Source: CAZWRV01 sp964636325
GTDB taxonomy: Bacteria; Verrucomicrobiota; Lentisphaeria; Victivallales; GWF2-50-93
NCBI GenBank assembly: GCA_964636325.1
Contig: CAZWRV010000066.1
Location: 1 to 34,222 of the forward strand
Reading direction: 5' to 3'
DNA: 34,222 nt
Made by a program: the position numbers and the translations under genes. The notes beneath the pieces are model-generated. The model made no database searches, was not told where the DNA came from, and saw only the letters and a program-made list of their open reading frames with translations. Of the stretch, positions 1-8,503 are shown piece after piece (the stretch's first letter is position 1; each line of letters starts with the position of its first letter).

Positions 1-853
1 GGCATCCCGGGCGAAAACAATTTCTAAAAAACCATTTTTGTGGACGGGCTCTATAATAAGTTTCAGCCTTGCTATGCCATGCATTGGCAGGACTCTGGCG
101 GACGCTTCCATCGACGAGGGCCAAGTTTGCCGCCTTATGGTCCCATGGCGTCGTATAGTTGCCCGAAGAATCCTTGAAGTAGGAGTTGTATTTCACGTCG
201 GCCACCATGGCGCGCATTCCGAGCCGATTACCGCCTCCGCTGAACAAGGCCCATGCGGGCCATTGCTTCTCATACTGGAAAATCGTGGGGCAGAAATCAT
301 AGTCGGTATAAGGCCCCCAGTTTATCTGAGCCGGAGTATACCAGCCGACCGCATACTGGCAGACGAGATCGTTATCAGCCGGATAGGCGGGTTCTATCCT
401 GGCCGGGCAGTTGAGTGTCGCCCTTGTCAGGTTCTTGTCCTTCCATAGTATTCCAAGCCCCGCCGGACTTGTTCCGTAGCGGACGCCTCCATTATGCCTC
501 AGGAAATTTCCGAGGACGGTGCCGGCCGACTCGCAGCATATGAATGGGAGGCGCGAATCGTAGTCAATGGTATAGCTAATGACGGCGGTTCCGATTTGGC
601 GCAGGTTGCCGGCGCAGAGCGACATCTTCGCCGCCTGCCTCGCCTGCTTCAGGCTCGGAAGAAGTATCGCCATGAGTATAGCTATGATCGCGATGACTAC
701 CAGGAGCTCGATCAAGGTGAATCCCCTGGCGGCGGAGCGGAACTTCACGATTGTCCTGCGGACCGCCCGGCAAGGACGGTCTTCAAATGGCTGTTTTTCA
801 AAGCAGGTTTCGCCTTCCCGCATCCGCCCCGGACCAAATGCATGCCTGCACAT
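1..853 (-). CDS. Pseudopilin-like secreted protein (prepilin N-methylation motif), 3' end outside window
   Basis: The frame starts at an ATG at 853 (AGGAG five bases upstream) and stays open to the left edge, so the C-terminus is missing. After about 43 basic/polar residues comes a type IV pilin/type II pseudopilin signature: G-FTLIELLVVIAIIAIL. By family knowledge a prepilin peptidase cuts after the Gly and methylates the Phe. The helix continues into LLPSLKQARQAAK, then CAGNLRQIGTAVISY, typical of Lentisphaerota/Planctomycetes pseudopilins. Near the edge a DHKAANLALVDGSVR stretch matches the H-Xn-DG C-terminal motif of these proteins. The leader is long (internal Met11 and a GTG just before the core are alternative starts). 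It lies 37 bp downstream of the GntR/LacI-type regulator on the same strand, so the two are probably cotranscribed. No pilus assembly genes are nearby. Class is confident; role unknown. Confidence 0.87.
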   Translation of the reverse strand, partial: MCRHAFGPGRMREGETCFEKQPFEDRPCRAVRRTIVKFRSAARGFTLIELLVVIAIIAILMAILLPSLKQARQAAKMSLCAGNLRQIGTAVISYTIDYDSRLPFICCESAGTVLGNFLRHNGGVRYGTSPAGLGILWKDKNLTRATLNCPARIEPAYPADNDLVCQYAVGWYTPAQINWGPYTDYDFCPTIFQYEKQWPAWALFSGGGNRLGMRAMVADVKYNSYFKDSSGNYTTPWDHKAANLALVDGSVRQSPANAWHSKAETYYRARPQKWFFRNCFRPGC

Positions 854-890
854 AATAACTCCTTGCTTTCAATTGTTTCCGCATTTCCGT

Positions 891-1997
891 TCAAGAATCG
901 CTGCCGGAGCGGATCATCAACTTCGGCTTCACTGACGCGACCATTCCGCTCCCTGAGGCCCCGGTGTCTCCGGAAGAATTCAACACCTTCATGGTCTCTC
1001 CGACAATCTCGTCCAGGTTGTAGTCCACTGTCGTGAAGGGAGGATGCCCCGCCTCGCTCCACGGTGTGTTGCCGTAGCCGATTATCTCGATCTTCCCAGC
1101 AAGCCCGGGACAGCGCCGCAGCAGCAGATCCTGCGCCAGCCAAGCCTCGTAGTCGCGCAGTCCGAAAACCGCCGTGGGCGGATTCTTCCTTTCAAAGACA
1201 CCCAGGAACTCCTTCTCGTCCAGCCGCATATACGTCTCCGGCTGCCTCGGAATGCTCCTCTGCGACGACCAGCGGCAGCCAAGACGCTCCCATTCCCGGC
1301 GGAAAGGCCAGGAAGGCGCCATATCCATAGGGGAGTCCTTTTCCAGGAGGGATAGCTGCTCTAATGTCCCCAGCACCAGGACATGGCGGTGGCCGCGGGA
1401 ATAGAGATGCTCCGCGACCAGGCGCGCGCCTTCGCTGCGGTCGCTGAGGACAATACGAAGCCCTGGCCATGACATCTTGCTCGCCCACGAAAGGACGGAC
1501 ACCACCGTCTTGCGCCGTATGCCCGGAAGGTCGAATATCCGGAACGGAAAGTGGATGCCGGCCGACACAATCATGGCGCGCGATTCCGAGTGCGCCATGC
1601 GCCTAGCCAGATCGTCATTGCCGCTGATCTCGTTGATTTCCAGGAGCATTCCGATCTTCCCCTGGGCCGACAGCGCAGCCATTAGCCGCGACGACAGCTC
1701 CGACCACAGATGGCCTTTGGTCTCCATGCAGACCGTCACCGCGTCCGCCATCGTCAGCGGACGGTGGCAGGATGCGATAAATGTTCCCGAGCCATGGCGC
1801 GAATCCAAATATCCGTCGGCCTCAAGCTCGCGGACAGCCTGCTGGATCGTAAAGACACTCGTCTCAAACATCTTGGCCAACCGCGGCATGGAGGCAAGCC
1901 TCTCGCCGGGGGCAAGCTCGGGAGAGGTAATATGCTTGAGCAGCCTGTCATAGACCCTCATGCTCTTTGTCCGCCTGTTCCCGGATATCCTCATCAT
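891..1997 (-). CDS. GntR-family HTH regulator with LacI-type sugar-binding domain
   Basis: A 368-residue protein with a winged-helix GntR DNA-binding domain at about residues 14-78 (MRVYDRLLKHI, PGERLASMPRLAKMF, TVFTIQQ-like recognition helix, RHGSGTFI wing). This is followed by a periplasmic-binding-protein-like effector domain of the LacI/AraR kind, including SEGARLVAEHLYSRGHRHVLVLG and PTAVFGLRDYEAWLAQDLLLRRC. AraR of Bacillus has the same architecture and responds to a sugar, so a cytosolic carbohydrate sensor is inferred; the ligand is not visible. The start is either ATG pair 1997/1994 or Met13, which lies nearer the usual GntR domain start; no strong RBS separates them. The upstream region has operator-like repeats (2019-2075). 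The pseudopilin gene follows directly and is the most likely target. Confidence 0.88.
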   Translation of the reverse strand: MMRISGNRRTKSMRVYDRLLKHITSPELAPGERLASMPRLAKMFETSVFTIQQAVRELEADGYLDSRHGSGTFIASCHRPLTMADAVTVCMETKGHLWSELSSRLMAALSAQGKIGMLLEINEISGNDDLARRMAHSESRAMIVSAGIHFPFRIFDLPGIRRKTVVSVLSWASKMSWPGLRIVLSDRSEGARLVAEHLYSRGHRHVLVLGTLEQLSLLEKDSPMDMAPSWPFRREWERLGCRWSSQRSIPRQPETYMRLDEKEFLGVFERKNPPTAVFGLRDYEAWLAQDLLLRRCPGLAGKIEIIGYGNTPWSEAGHPPFTTVDYNLDEIVGETMKVLNSSGDTGASGSGMVASVKPKLMIRSGSDS

Positions 1998-2018
1998 AAA
2001 TCGCCGCTTATAAATAAT

Positions 2019-2075
2019 CTTTTATTAAACTTACAGTAAGTCTTTTATTAATCTTTTCAATCGCGAAATGCGATT
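2019..2075. promoter_or_regulatory. Operator-like repeats upstream of the GntR/LacI-type regulator
   Basis: An AT-rich stretch just upstream of the regulator holds a 13-bp palindrome ACTTACAGTAAGT (2029-2041), flanked on both sides by the direct repeat CTTTTATTAA (2019-2028 and 2042-2051). Next to it is a second inverted repeat, AATCGC-GAAAT-GCGATT (2059-2075). The symmetry and position fit autoregulation by a dimeric GntR-family protein. This is inference; no consensus for this regulator is known. Confidence 0.45.
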
Positions 2076-2102
2076 TGTTCTAGAGAAATACGATTGAGCC
2101 GG

Positions 2103-2179
2103 TTTAACCTGAATTATTCACAAACTTTTTTGCATGCGAAAAACGTTTGTGAATAATTCAGGCTAAAGGAGTATAAATA
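2103..2179. repeat. Long imperfect palindrome with a TATACTC-type repeat end
   Basis: The arms 2103-2125 and 2145-2167 are inverted copies, 22 of 23 bases matching, around the core CCTGAATTATTCACAAAC; the 19-nt spacer is itself nearly self-complementary (TTTTTGCATGC, then GAAAAA). The right arm runs into CTAAAGGAGTATAAATA (to 2179). Positions 2157-2179 match the left end of the 275-bp repeat at 22062-22336 (reverse complement) at 22 of 23 bases. No U-tract follows on the minus strand, so a simple terminator for the lipoprotein gene is unlikely. It may be a miniature mobile element or paired terminal repeats of a deleted element. Confidence 0.6.
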
Positions 2180-2197
2180 CGATGACGTAACCGTATT

Positions 2198-2551
2198 CTA
2201 CTTGTATACGTCCCCGGCGACCTCCGCGAACGTCGGAGTGAGGATGAAGGTGAACGGGGGCAGGAAGAACCAGCCGTGCGAATAGGAGGACTGGACGACT
2301 CGGACCTTGCCGCAGTTGAGCCTCCTCGCCTCGGCCGTGAAGTCGTCGAAGGTCTTCTTCAGCGACGCCTCGCCTATGAGCGGCTTGTTGCCGAAAAGAT
2401 GGATGCCCACGCTTGAAGTGTTGACGTGCGCCACGGCCGGGCCGTCAGGCGTCGAGAGTCCGTTGAACTGGCAGTCTATGTTCCTGGTCCTGCAGCCCGT
2501 AAAGGCTGCGACGGACAGGCAGACCGCCGCACAAAACACCGCGTTTCTCAT
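2198..2551 (-). CDS. Small putative lipoprotein
   Basis: A 117-residue protein starting at the ATG at 2551, chosen because AAGGAGG lies eight bases upstream; a longer in-frame start at 2584 has no such site and would spoil the signal peptide. The N-terminus MRNAVFCAAVCLSVAAFTGC is a lipoprotein signal with a lipobox (AFTGC, Cys20 as the lipidated residue). The mature part is about 98 residues with no recognisable domain. Visible features are a GIHLFGNKPL segment, a central FDDFTAEARRL helix, and a hydrophobic C-terminal PPFTFILTPTFAEVAGDVY segment resembling small uncharacterised bacterial lipoproteins. It lies 22 bp downstream of the heparinase-like gene on the same strand and probably shares its transcript. 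No function is proposed beyond envelope attachment. Confidence 0.78.
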   Translation of the reverse strand: MRNAVFCAAVCLSVAAFTGCRTRNIDCQFNGLSTPDGPAVAHVNTSSVGIHLFGNKPLIGEASLKKTFDDFTAEARRLNCGKVRVVQSSYSHGWFFLPPFTFILTPTFAEVAGDVYK

Positions 2552-2573
2552 TGACAAGTCCTCCTTGCTTTTA

Positions 2574-4874
2574 TCATATTGCACTGACCTGAAATTCGAC
2601 TGATGCGCAGACGACCGGCCCCTTTGTCCCGAACCTTGCGTGGTCGAAGGGCCTGTATCCGTATGCGCTTGAATATGAATATACCACCTCCGTCGGATCT
2701 ATTGAAAGGCCGATCTCAAAATTCAACGGTTTTGCCTCCAGGTTCAGACGGCCCTCTTCCCCGTCGAAGACACAGGACAGCCCTGCCTTTCCAGGGAGGA
2801 CTTCTCCGCGGAAGCCGTTGAAATGCCATGAAAGCCTGCGGGGAGCCGCGAAAACGGCATGATCCCTGATCAATACAGACTGACCGGGAAGGAGGATGAA
2901 TTCCCTGGTATAGGCCGCCATTCCCGTTTCCTCAGGATACGCGGGCTGAAGGTTCAATCGGATGCGGCCTGTCTTCGTTTCCGGGTTCCAGTCCGCGGAT
3001 TCTATGGATTCGCCACGGTAGAAATAGGATGGAATAGACATGGGGTAGCCGATGTCGCCGGCGGGGCCTTTTTCATCCACCAGCATGACGTTGCGAGCCT
3101 GCCAGCTCAGCCGGTATCCGGTTTCGGCGGCAAGTATCAGCGGCCTGCCGTGCAGTGCTATCGTGAAATGTCCCTTGCCCAACATGACCTCCATGCGGTC
3201 GCACGGGCCTGTCGCTTTCCTGTAGGCGTTGTATCCGCACCAGGGGCCGCACTGAAGGGAAAAATCGAGATCCAGAGCTTTGTCTCGATACTGCACGGCT
3301 CCGCTGTCGGGATAGTGGCGGAGCGGCCCGTTCCCTCCGATGTCCGGCTCGACGGGGTTGACGGAAGGGTCGAAAGTCAGCAGGCCTAGGAGGGCGCCGT
3401 TGAAGAAGGCGCGTTCCTGCATGGCATGCCTGAACTGGTCGATCATTATTTCCAGATGCTTCGCCTGCAGCCATGCCATCCGGCCGTCTCCGAACTTCAC
3501 CGCGGCGGCGTTCAGATAATGGGATATCCCCATGACAATCGGAGCCCTTCTCGCCGGGTCGGCCATGACATGGGAGACGAGATATTCGTTGACGGCCCTG
3601 AACTGGGGAAGATCGTAGATGTCCTCGCCGGATAGCGCCAGCAGCGCCTCCCTGTAGAAGGCCATGTCGTAAAGATATAAGAATGGAGAATTGTAGGAGC
3701 TGACGGGGATGTAGCCGTCGACTGTTCCGGCGTCCAGCGACCGTCTTGCCCTGGGGATTATATACGACACCCATCGCGCGGCCGCGGCGATTTCGCCGAG
3801 GAGATGGATCGCCGCGACGGCGAACGCGGCGATGGACTGCCTGCCGTGATCCTGTATCAGCGAGCCACCCCAGTAGTCCCTGTGGAGAAGCATCAGGTTG
3901 AAGAAGCGATCCCCCTGCAGGCGCAGCTTCTCCTTCAACCTCTCCCTCCTTTCATCACCTATAAAATCACGTAGGTAATGGTATGCCATGGACAGATCCC
4001 TGAGCATGGAGGCGGCGGCCATGTCGCCGTCGCACCCGTATGCGCCCTCCCTGGGGTTCCCCCAGTGAGGCAGGGCGGTCGCCGCATCGACCGATGCGAG
4101 GATTTCATCCATCGCACCTTTGCGGCCCCTGATCCGGTATTCGGCAAGAAGCGCGAGAATGCATTCGGGATGATGGACGCTGCGCCCGAACGGGCTGGCG
4201 AATCCCCAGTGGCCCGGCGCCTCCTTCTTCCCTTCCGGAGGATTGATCCTCTCCGCCGTCCATCTGAAAATATTCTCCAGCGCGGAGGCGTAGGGAGCAT
4301 GTGTGGAAGCCAGTCCGTCTTTCAGCCTGTCCCAGAAGGACTTGTCCGCCCATTTCGAGGCGGGGCATCTCCCGTCCCAGTTCTCCAGGTCCAAGCGGCG
4401 CTTGTCCATCTCGTCCTCGGGATCCGGTTCGAGCCTTGCGGAAATCCATTCGAGGCCGGCGTCCTCTTTCCGGTATGCCGCGAATTCCAGTTCATGCATC
4501 CCCCCCCTTGAGATGTAAAAGGCCGTCCTTCCGCGGAACAGCCCGGCCTCCAAGTCTTCAAGCGAGATCCTCTGCATGTACCAGAGCCCGAGATCCTCGC
4601 CGTCGAGCGACACGCCGTATGTTGGGACGAGCGGCTCGTTCCGGTTGAGCAGGTCGAAATCCCAGGGGCCGGTGCGCTGCCCGCTGTTGTTGAAGAGTTC
4701 GAGCTTCGTATACAGCCGCTCCCAGTCGAAGCTCTCCGGCCTGACGATGACGGAGAACTGGTAGATCCCTTCCCCGGCCTGGAACGACAGCTTCCTTTTG
4801 CCGTCCGGGCCCTTCCCGAATGGAAGGGCTCCAACGCCGTCCCGGGCGCCGTAGACGCACAGTGAGTTTTTCAT
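2574..4874 (-). CDS. Heparinase II/III-like polysaccharide lyase-type protein
   Basis: A 766-residue protein. The N-terminal 160 residues look beta-rich. A long helical region follows (about 190-510; for example HHPECILALLAEYRI, YLRDFIGDERRERLKEKL, QDHGRQSIAAFAVAAIHLLGEI, HYLNAAAVKFGDGRMAWLQAKHL), as expected for an (alpha/alpha) toroid. The C-terminal third is beta-sandwich-like with KGHFTIALHGRPLILAAETGY...ARNVMLVDE and LLPGQSVLIRDHAVF, resembling the heparinase II/III C-terminal domain. By family this points to acidic polysaccharide or oligosaccharide cleavage; the substrate cannot be read. The start at 4874 (MKNSL) is preferred over 4895 because AGGA lies eight bases upstream. No signal peptide is visible, so it probably acts in the cytosol on imported oligosaccharides, unlike the secreted giants. 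It is divergent from the gene at 5021, and the lipoprotein gene follows it. Confidence 0.62.
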   Translation of the reverse strand: MKNSLCVYGARDGVGALPFGKGPDGKRKLSFQAGEGIYQFSVIVRPESFDWERLYTKLELFNNSGQRTGPWDFDLLNRNEPLVPTYGVSLDGEDLGLWYMQRISLEDLEAGLFRGRTAFYISRGGMHELEFAAYRKEDAGLEWISARLEPDPEDEMDKRRLDLENWDGRCPASKWADKSFWDRLKDGLASTHAPYASALENIFRWTAERINPPEGKKEAPGHWGFASPFGRSVHHPECILALLAEYRIRGRKGAMDEILASVDAATALPHWGNPREGAYGCDGDMAAASMLRDLSMAYHYLRDFIGDERRERLKEKLRLQGDRFFNLMLLHRDYWGGSLIQDHGRQSIAAFAVAAIHLLGEIAAAARWVSYIIPRARRSLDAGTVDGYIPVSSYNSPFLYLYDMAFYREALLALSGEDIYDLPQFRAVNEYLVSHVMADPARRAPIVMGISHYLNAAAVKFGDGRMAWLQAKHLEIMIDQFRHAMQERAFFNGALLGLLTFDPSVNPVEPDIGGNGPLRHYPDSGAVQYRDKALDLDFSLQCGPWCGYNAYRKATGPCDRMEVMLGKGHFTIALHGRPLILAAETGYRLSWQARNVMLVDEKGPAGDIGYPMSIPSYFYRGESIESADWNPETKTGRIRLNLQPAYPEETGMAAYTREFILLPGQSVLIRDHAVFAAPRRLSWHFNGFRGEVLPGKAGLSCVFDGEEGRLNLEAKPLNFEIGLSIDPTEVVYSYSSAYGYRPFDHARFGTKGPVVCASVEFQVSAI

Positions 4875-4925
4875 CTTCAAATTCCTGCTGTCCATATTTG
4901 CACGGCATTTTTACAGCTCCGCCGC

Positions 4926-4966
4926 TTGACGGAAGTCTGTAATACATCTATCCTATATAATATAAC
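4926..4966. promoter_or_regulatory. AT-rich promoter region between divergent genes
   Basis: The 146-bp divergent gap between the heparinase-like gene and the gene at 5021 contains TTGACG (4926-4931) and, 17 bases on, TATCCT (4949-4954). This overlaps a stronger TATAAT (4956-4961) that lacks a clear -35 at the right distance. It is a plausible sigma-70 type promoter for the rightward gene cluster, but weakly resolved. Confidence 0.35.
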
Positions 4967-5020
4967 AGCCAGTCTGGCGATTTCCAGTACGTCCATTGAT
5001 TTCATTTGAAAGGATCCATT

Positions 5021-8000
5021 ATGCCAATCAGGTGCATCTCGGCGGAGTCTAAGTCCGCGACGCTGGCCGTCCTGATCCTGCTCTCCGCCGTCCATGCCGG
5101 CGCCGGAGACCAGGTTTTCAGCAGGCCGGAGCTCAGGCTGCCACTTATGAAGGCGGCGCCTGTGATCGACGGGACTGTGGGTGATGAGGAATGGGCCGGC
5201 GCGGACAGGATGGAAGGGCTGGGCTGTGGAGCGATGCTCAGTCCTCTGGAGGCGGGCTTCTGGATCGGCTCCGACGGCAAGGAGCTGTTCGTGGCCGTCG
5301 TGAGCGAGACCCCTCCCGGGGGGTCGCTCCTTTCCCGCTTCAGCCCGCTGCCGGAAAACGGCGACGCCAGGACTTGGCTTGACGACTCCGTCGAAATGGT
5401 GTTGGATCCGGCGCCCGGGGCGCCGGCGGGCAGTCGCCGGCTGTATCATGCGAACATCAACGCCAAAGGGGCGATTCACGATATGGCCTACGTTGTCGGC
5501 GGGACTGCCGAGCCCTGGCGCGGCGGCTGGAGGACGGCAAGCAGGATCGTCGGCGACCGATGGCATTTCGAAGCGGCTCTGCCGCTCAAGGACCTCGGGC
5601 TTGCTGAAACGGATCTGAACGGCAAATCCATGGGGATCAGGATCTGCCGTAACTGGCAGCAGACAGCACTGGCGCGGCAGACAGAATGGTCGCCTTTGGG
5701 CGGAGCTTATCTCAATCCGGCGACAATGCCTCTAGTAACCTGGGATGCCGCCGCCCCTGTGGTGCAGGTCCTCCAGCTCAAGGATGCCGGCAAGAACGGC
5801 GCGCACATAAAGCTGACCGTGACAAATCCGGGAACTACCACGATGGATGTCCTGGCTGCGATCGACTACAGGCCGAAAAGCAGCGCGTCGCAGAAGCTGG
5901 CCAGGAAGCTGAAGATCGGCCCTGGAGAGACATTGCCGGTAGAGCTGTCAGGATCCGCGATGAACGAGGACATCTCCACTTCCCTGCGCGTAAGCTCTCC
6001 GGATGAGAAGTCGGTTTTTTATCTGCGCGACTTCCTGTGGCGCGCCGAACGCCCCGGCACTGTCTGGACGGTGGACGAAATGGCGTCGCGCAAGATACAG
6101 ACCTTTTTCGCATACTATCCGTCATACAACAAAATCCGCGTCAAGGTGAATGTCGTCGGCCTTGAAGGGCGGGAGCAGGTCGATGGAGCATCGCTTGCGG
6201 TCCGCAGAAAAGTTTCTGCGGAGCCGCTGGCGTCGACAGAGATGCCCCCGTTCAAGGATTTCACATCCCAGCTATTGTGGGACGTCCCGAGGCTCGGGGA
6301 AGGCGACTACGAGGCGGTCGTCAAACTGAAAGGAGTTAACGTCGACGCGGTTGTCATTCCTTTCGTCCGGCATGTCTTTCCGTGGGAGGGCAACACGCTG
6401 GGGAAGTCTGACACGGTTGTGGAGCCGTTCACTCCGATTGAAGTGGACGGCCGGACAATTACCACGGTGCTGCGGAAACACAGCCTGACCGCAATGGGGC
6501 TCTGGGAGCAGGTGGAGAGCCTCGGCAGGCCGCTCTTGAACGGCCCGATGCGGCTGGAGATGTGCGTCGACGGAAAGCTTGCGGATTTCGGTGGAGCCAA
6601 ACTGGAGGTCGTGTCGCAAAGTCCGGCCAGGGTCGTGACCGGATCGGAATGGAGCGCAGGTTCGCTTCTTGTGAGGGCAAGCGGCGAATGGGACTTCGAC
6701 GGGATGCAGAAATGGACGTTGGAACTTGCTCCTGCAAAGCCTTCCAAATCACTGTGGCAGAGCTTGTTCGGCGGTTCATCTCCAGCCGCCGCGCCGCCGA
6801 CCGTCGATTCGTTGGTCTTGGTGATCCCGTTGATAGACAAGAGCATGCCTCTCTTTCATGCGTGCACTGACGGCATCAGGTTCAACTATGCTGGGTCGGC
6901 TCCGCCCGGATCCGGGCGAGTGTGGGACGGGACAAAGGCTCCGCGCAATTCGATCGTCGGCAGCTATGTCCCCTACATCTGGCTGGGTGCCGAGGAGCGC
7001 GGTCTGGCCGTGTTCGGGGAAAACGACCGCGGCTGGGTCTCCGCGGACAAGATCCCCTGCCAGGAACTGGTGCGCAATGGCGAAGTCCTGGAGCTGAGAT
7101 TGAACCTGATCGCCAGGCCTGCCGTGATCGATTCGCCGCGGCGCATCCTGATCGGCTTCCAGGCCACGCCGACAAAGCCGATGCCGAAAGGCTGGCGTAT
7201 GTGGTTGCAAAGCTACGGCCTGCAGCCGCCGCCCGGCGGAAAAAGCATCTCCTTCAACGGCTCCTGCTGGTCGTGGGGCGCGCTGACGCCGTGCCTGGAC
7301 GTCTATCCGGTCAACGAGGACTTCACCCTCTTCGATAAATTCGCGGAGGCGAGGAGGACCGGCGTTGCTGACAGGGCTTACATGGAGGAATGGATAAAGA
7401 AATATCGGCCGCTGTTCAAGGATCTGCCTGACCAGACGCTGCGCGGCAACATCAGCTATGGATTCCACCAGGCCGCCGGCAAGCCCCAGAACATACTGCT
7501 CTACACCAACGCCCGAGGCGTCCGATTCGACACGCCGGAGGGGCAGACGTTCATCGACGAATGGCACCGGGAGGAATTCAGCGCGCGCGCCTGGCCGCCT
7601 GGCGGCGGCGTGGCATACGATCTCAATCCGGGCGGAAGCTTCCGCGATTACGCCGTATGGTATTACAGGAAAATGCTGGATACTTTCGCGGACTCGATCT
7701 ACTGGGACGACATCTTCATGCAGTCATGCTTCGACACCGTAGGCACCGAGGCGTACGAGCTGCCGGACGGACGAATCCAGCCGTCCTCCGGCCTCTTCGA
7801 CATGAGGGAACTGATCCGGCGGACGGCGATCATGGACCACGAGATAGGCCGCACCGGCATTGCGAACCAGCCGCATATGACCAACACGGCGATCGTGCCT
7901 ATCCTATCCTTCGCCGGTACGCAGCTCTCGTGGGAGGACAAGAACGGCGCACAGGACTACCAGGATCGATGGCCCAGGGAATACGTCCGCGCGGAAAGCA

Positions 8001-8500
8001 TCGGGCGGCAGCACGGCAACGTCCCCTTCGTCCTCAACCTGCTCGCGGACCTGCCGGATCCCGGCACCCAGGAGGGGAAGGCGAAACGCGCATGGCTCGA
8101 GAGGACGTTCGCCGCATCCGGCCTTGTCCATGAACTGCGCCCCAACGGGCGCGTAGAGGTCTATGACAACGCCCTGAAGATACTTTATGAATATGGATAT
8201 GGAAGCGATTCCGCCAGCGTCTACAATTACTGGGATGAATCCCTTCCAGTCCGCCTTTCCCGCAATGGCGCGTCGCATCTTGTCGTAAGCAAGCCTGGAA
8301 GCGCGATGGTGGTCGTCAGCGACTACGGCGACGGCGGAGACGTCCTGCTGACGTTGGACAGAAAGCTTTTCGAAGCCGATGGCCCAATCGCGGCGACTGA
8401 CATGGAAAGCAAACAGCCGGCGGAAGTCACGGCGGACGGCAAGGTGAAAGTCAGCCTGAAGAAGCATGATTTCAAGATTGTCTTGCTCAAAGGGCGATGA
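5021..8500 (+). CDS. Secreted CBM9-like plus DUF6067-type glycoside hydrolase-like protein
   Basis: A 1159-residue exported protein. The ATG at 5021 is chosen over an upstream TTG at 5006 because AAGGA lies six bases before it, inside the TTG extension. The signal peptide ends near SAVHAGAG. Residues about 40-245 form a CBM9/DOMON-like module (APVIDGTVGDEEWAGADR, DDSVEMVLDP, ALPLKDLGL). A beta-rich middle follows, then a segment typical of DUF6067-type proteins (about 600-720: FHACTDGIRFNYAG, VPYIWLGAEERGLAVFGENDRGW, PRRILIGFQATPTKPMP). A C-terminal barrel-like region has YWDDIFMQ at residue 894, whose two Asp are candidate active-site acids, and a closing beta domain (LVVSKPGSAMVVVSDYGDGGDVLLTLD). 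A surface or periplasmic glycan-degrading role is inferred; substrate unknown. It is paralogous to the gene at 10526. The next gene starts four bases after its stop. Confidence 0.75.
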   Translation: MPIRCISAESKSATLAVLILLSAVHAGAGDQVFSRPELRLPLMKAAPVIDGTVGDEEWAGADRMEGLGCGAMLSPLEAGFWIGSDGKELFVAVVSETPPGGSLLSRFSPLPENGDARTWLDDSVEMVLDPAPGAPAGSRRLYHANINAKGAIHDMAYVVGGTAEPWRGGWRTASRIVGDRWHFEAALPLKDLGLAETDLNGKSMGIRICRNWQQTALARQTEWSPLGGAYLNPATMPLVTWDAAAPVVQVLQLKDAGKNGAHIKLTVTNPGTTTMDVLAAIDYRPKSSASQKLARKLKIGPGETLPVELSGSAMNEDISTSLRVSSPDEKSVFYLRDFLWRAERPGTVWTVDEMASRKIQTFFAYYPSYNKIRVKVNVVGLEGREQVDGASLAVRRKVSAEPLASTEMPPFKDFTSQLLWDVPRLGEGDYEAVVKLKGVNVDAVVIPFVRHVFPWEGNTLGKSDTVVEPFTPIEVDGRTITTVLRKHSLTAMGLWEQVESLGRPLLNGPMRLEMCVDGKLADFGGAKLEVVSQSPARVVTGSEWSAGSLLVRASGEWDFDGMQKWTLELAPAKPSKSLWQSLFGGSSPAAAPPTVDSLVLVIPLIDKSMPLFHACTDGIRFNYAGSAPPGSGRVWDGTKAPRNSIVGSYVPYIWLGAEERGLAVFGENDRGWVSADKIPCQELVRNGEVLELRLNLIARPAVIDSPRRILIGFQATPTKPMPKGWRMWLQSYGLQPPPGGKSISFNGSCWSWGALTPCLDVYPVNEDFTLFDKFAEARRTGVADRAYMEEWIKKYRPLFKDLPDQTLRGNISYGFHQAAGKPQNILLYTNARGVRFDTPEGQTFIDEWHREEFSARAWPPGGGVAYDLNPGGSFRDYAVWYYRKMLDTFADSIYWDDIFMQSCFDTVGTEAYELPDGRIQPSSGLFDMRELIRRTAIMDHEIGRTGIANQPHMTNTAIVPILSFAGTQLSWEDKNGAQDYQDRWPREYVRAESIGRQHGNVPFVLNLLADLPDPGTQEGKAKRAWLERTFAASGLVHELRPNGRVEVYDNALKILYEYGYGSDSASVYNYWDESLPVRLSRNGASHLVVSKPGSAMVVVSDYGDGGDVLLTLDRKLFEADGPIAATDMESKQPAEVTADGKVKVSLKKHDFKIVLLKGR

Positions 8501-8503
8501 CCT

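Noticed and set aside
494..1036. Open frame on the plus strand across the pseudopilin and regulator
   Set aside because: It lies antisense to two genes with clear domain signatures and has no recognisable motif; a shadow frame.
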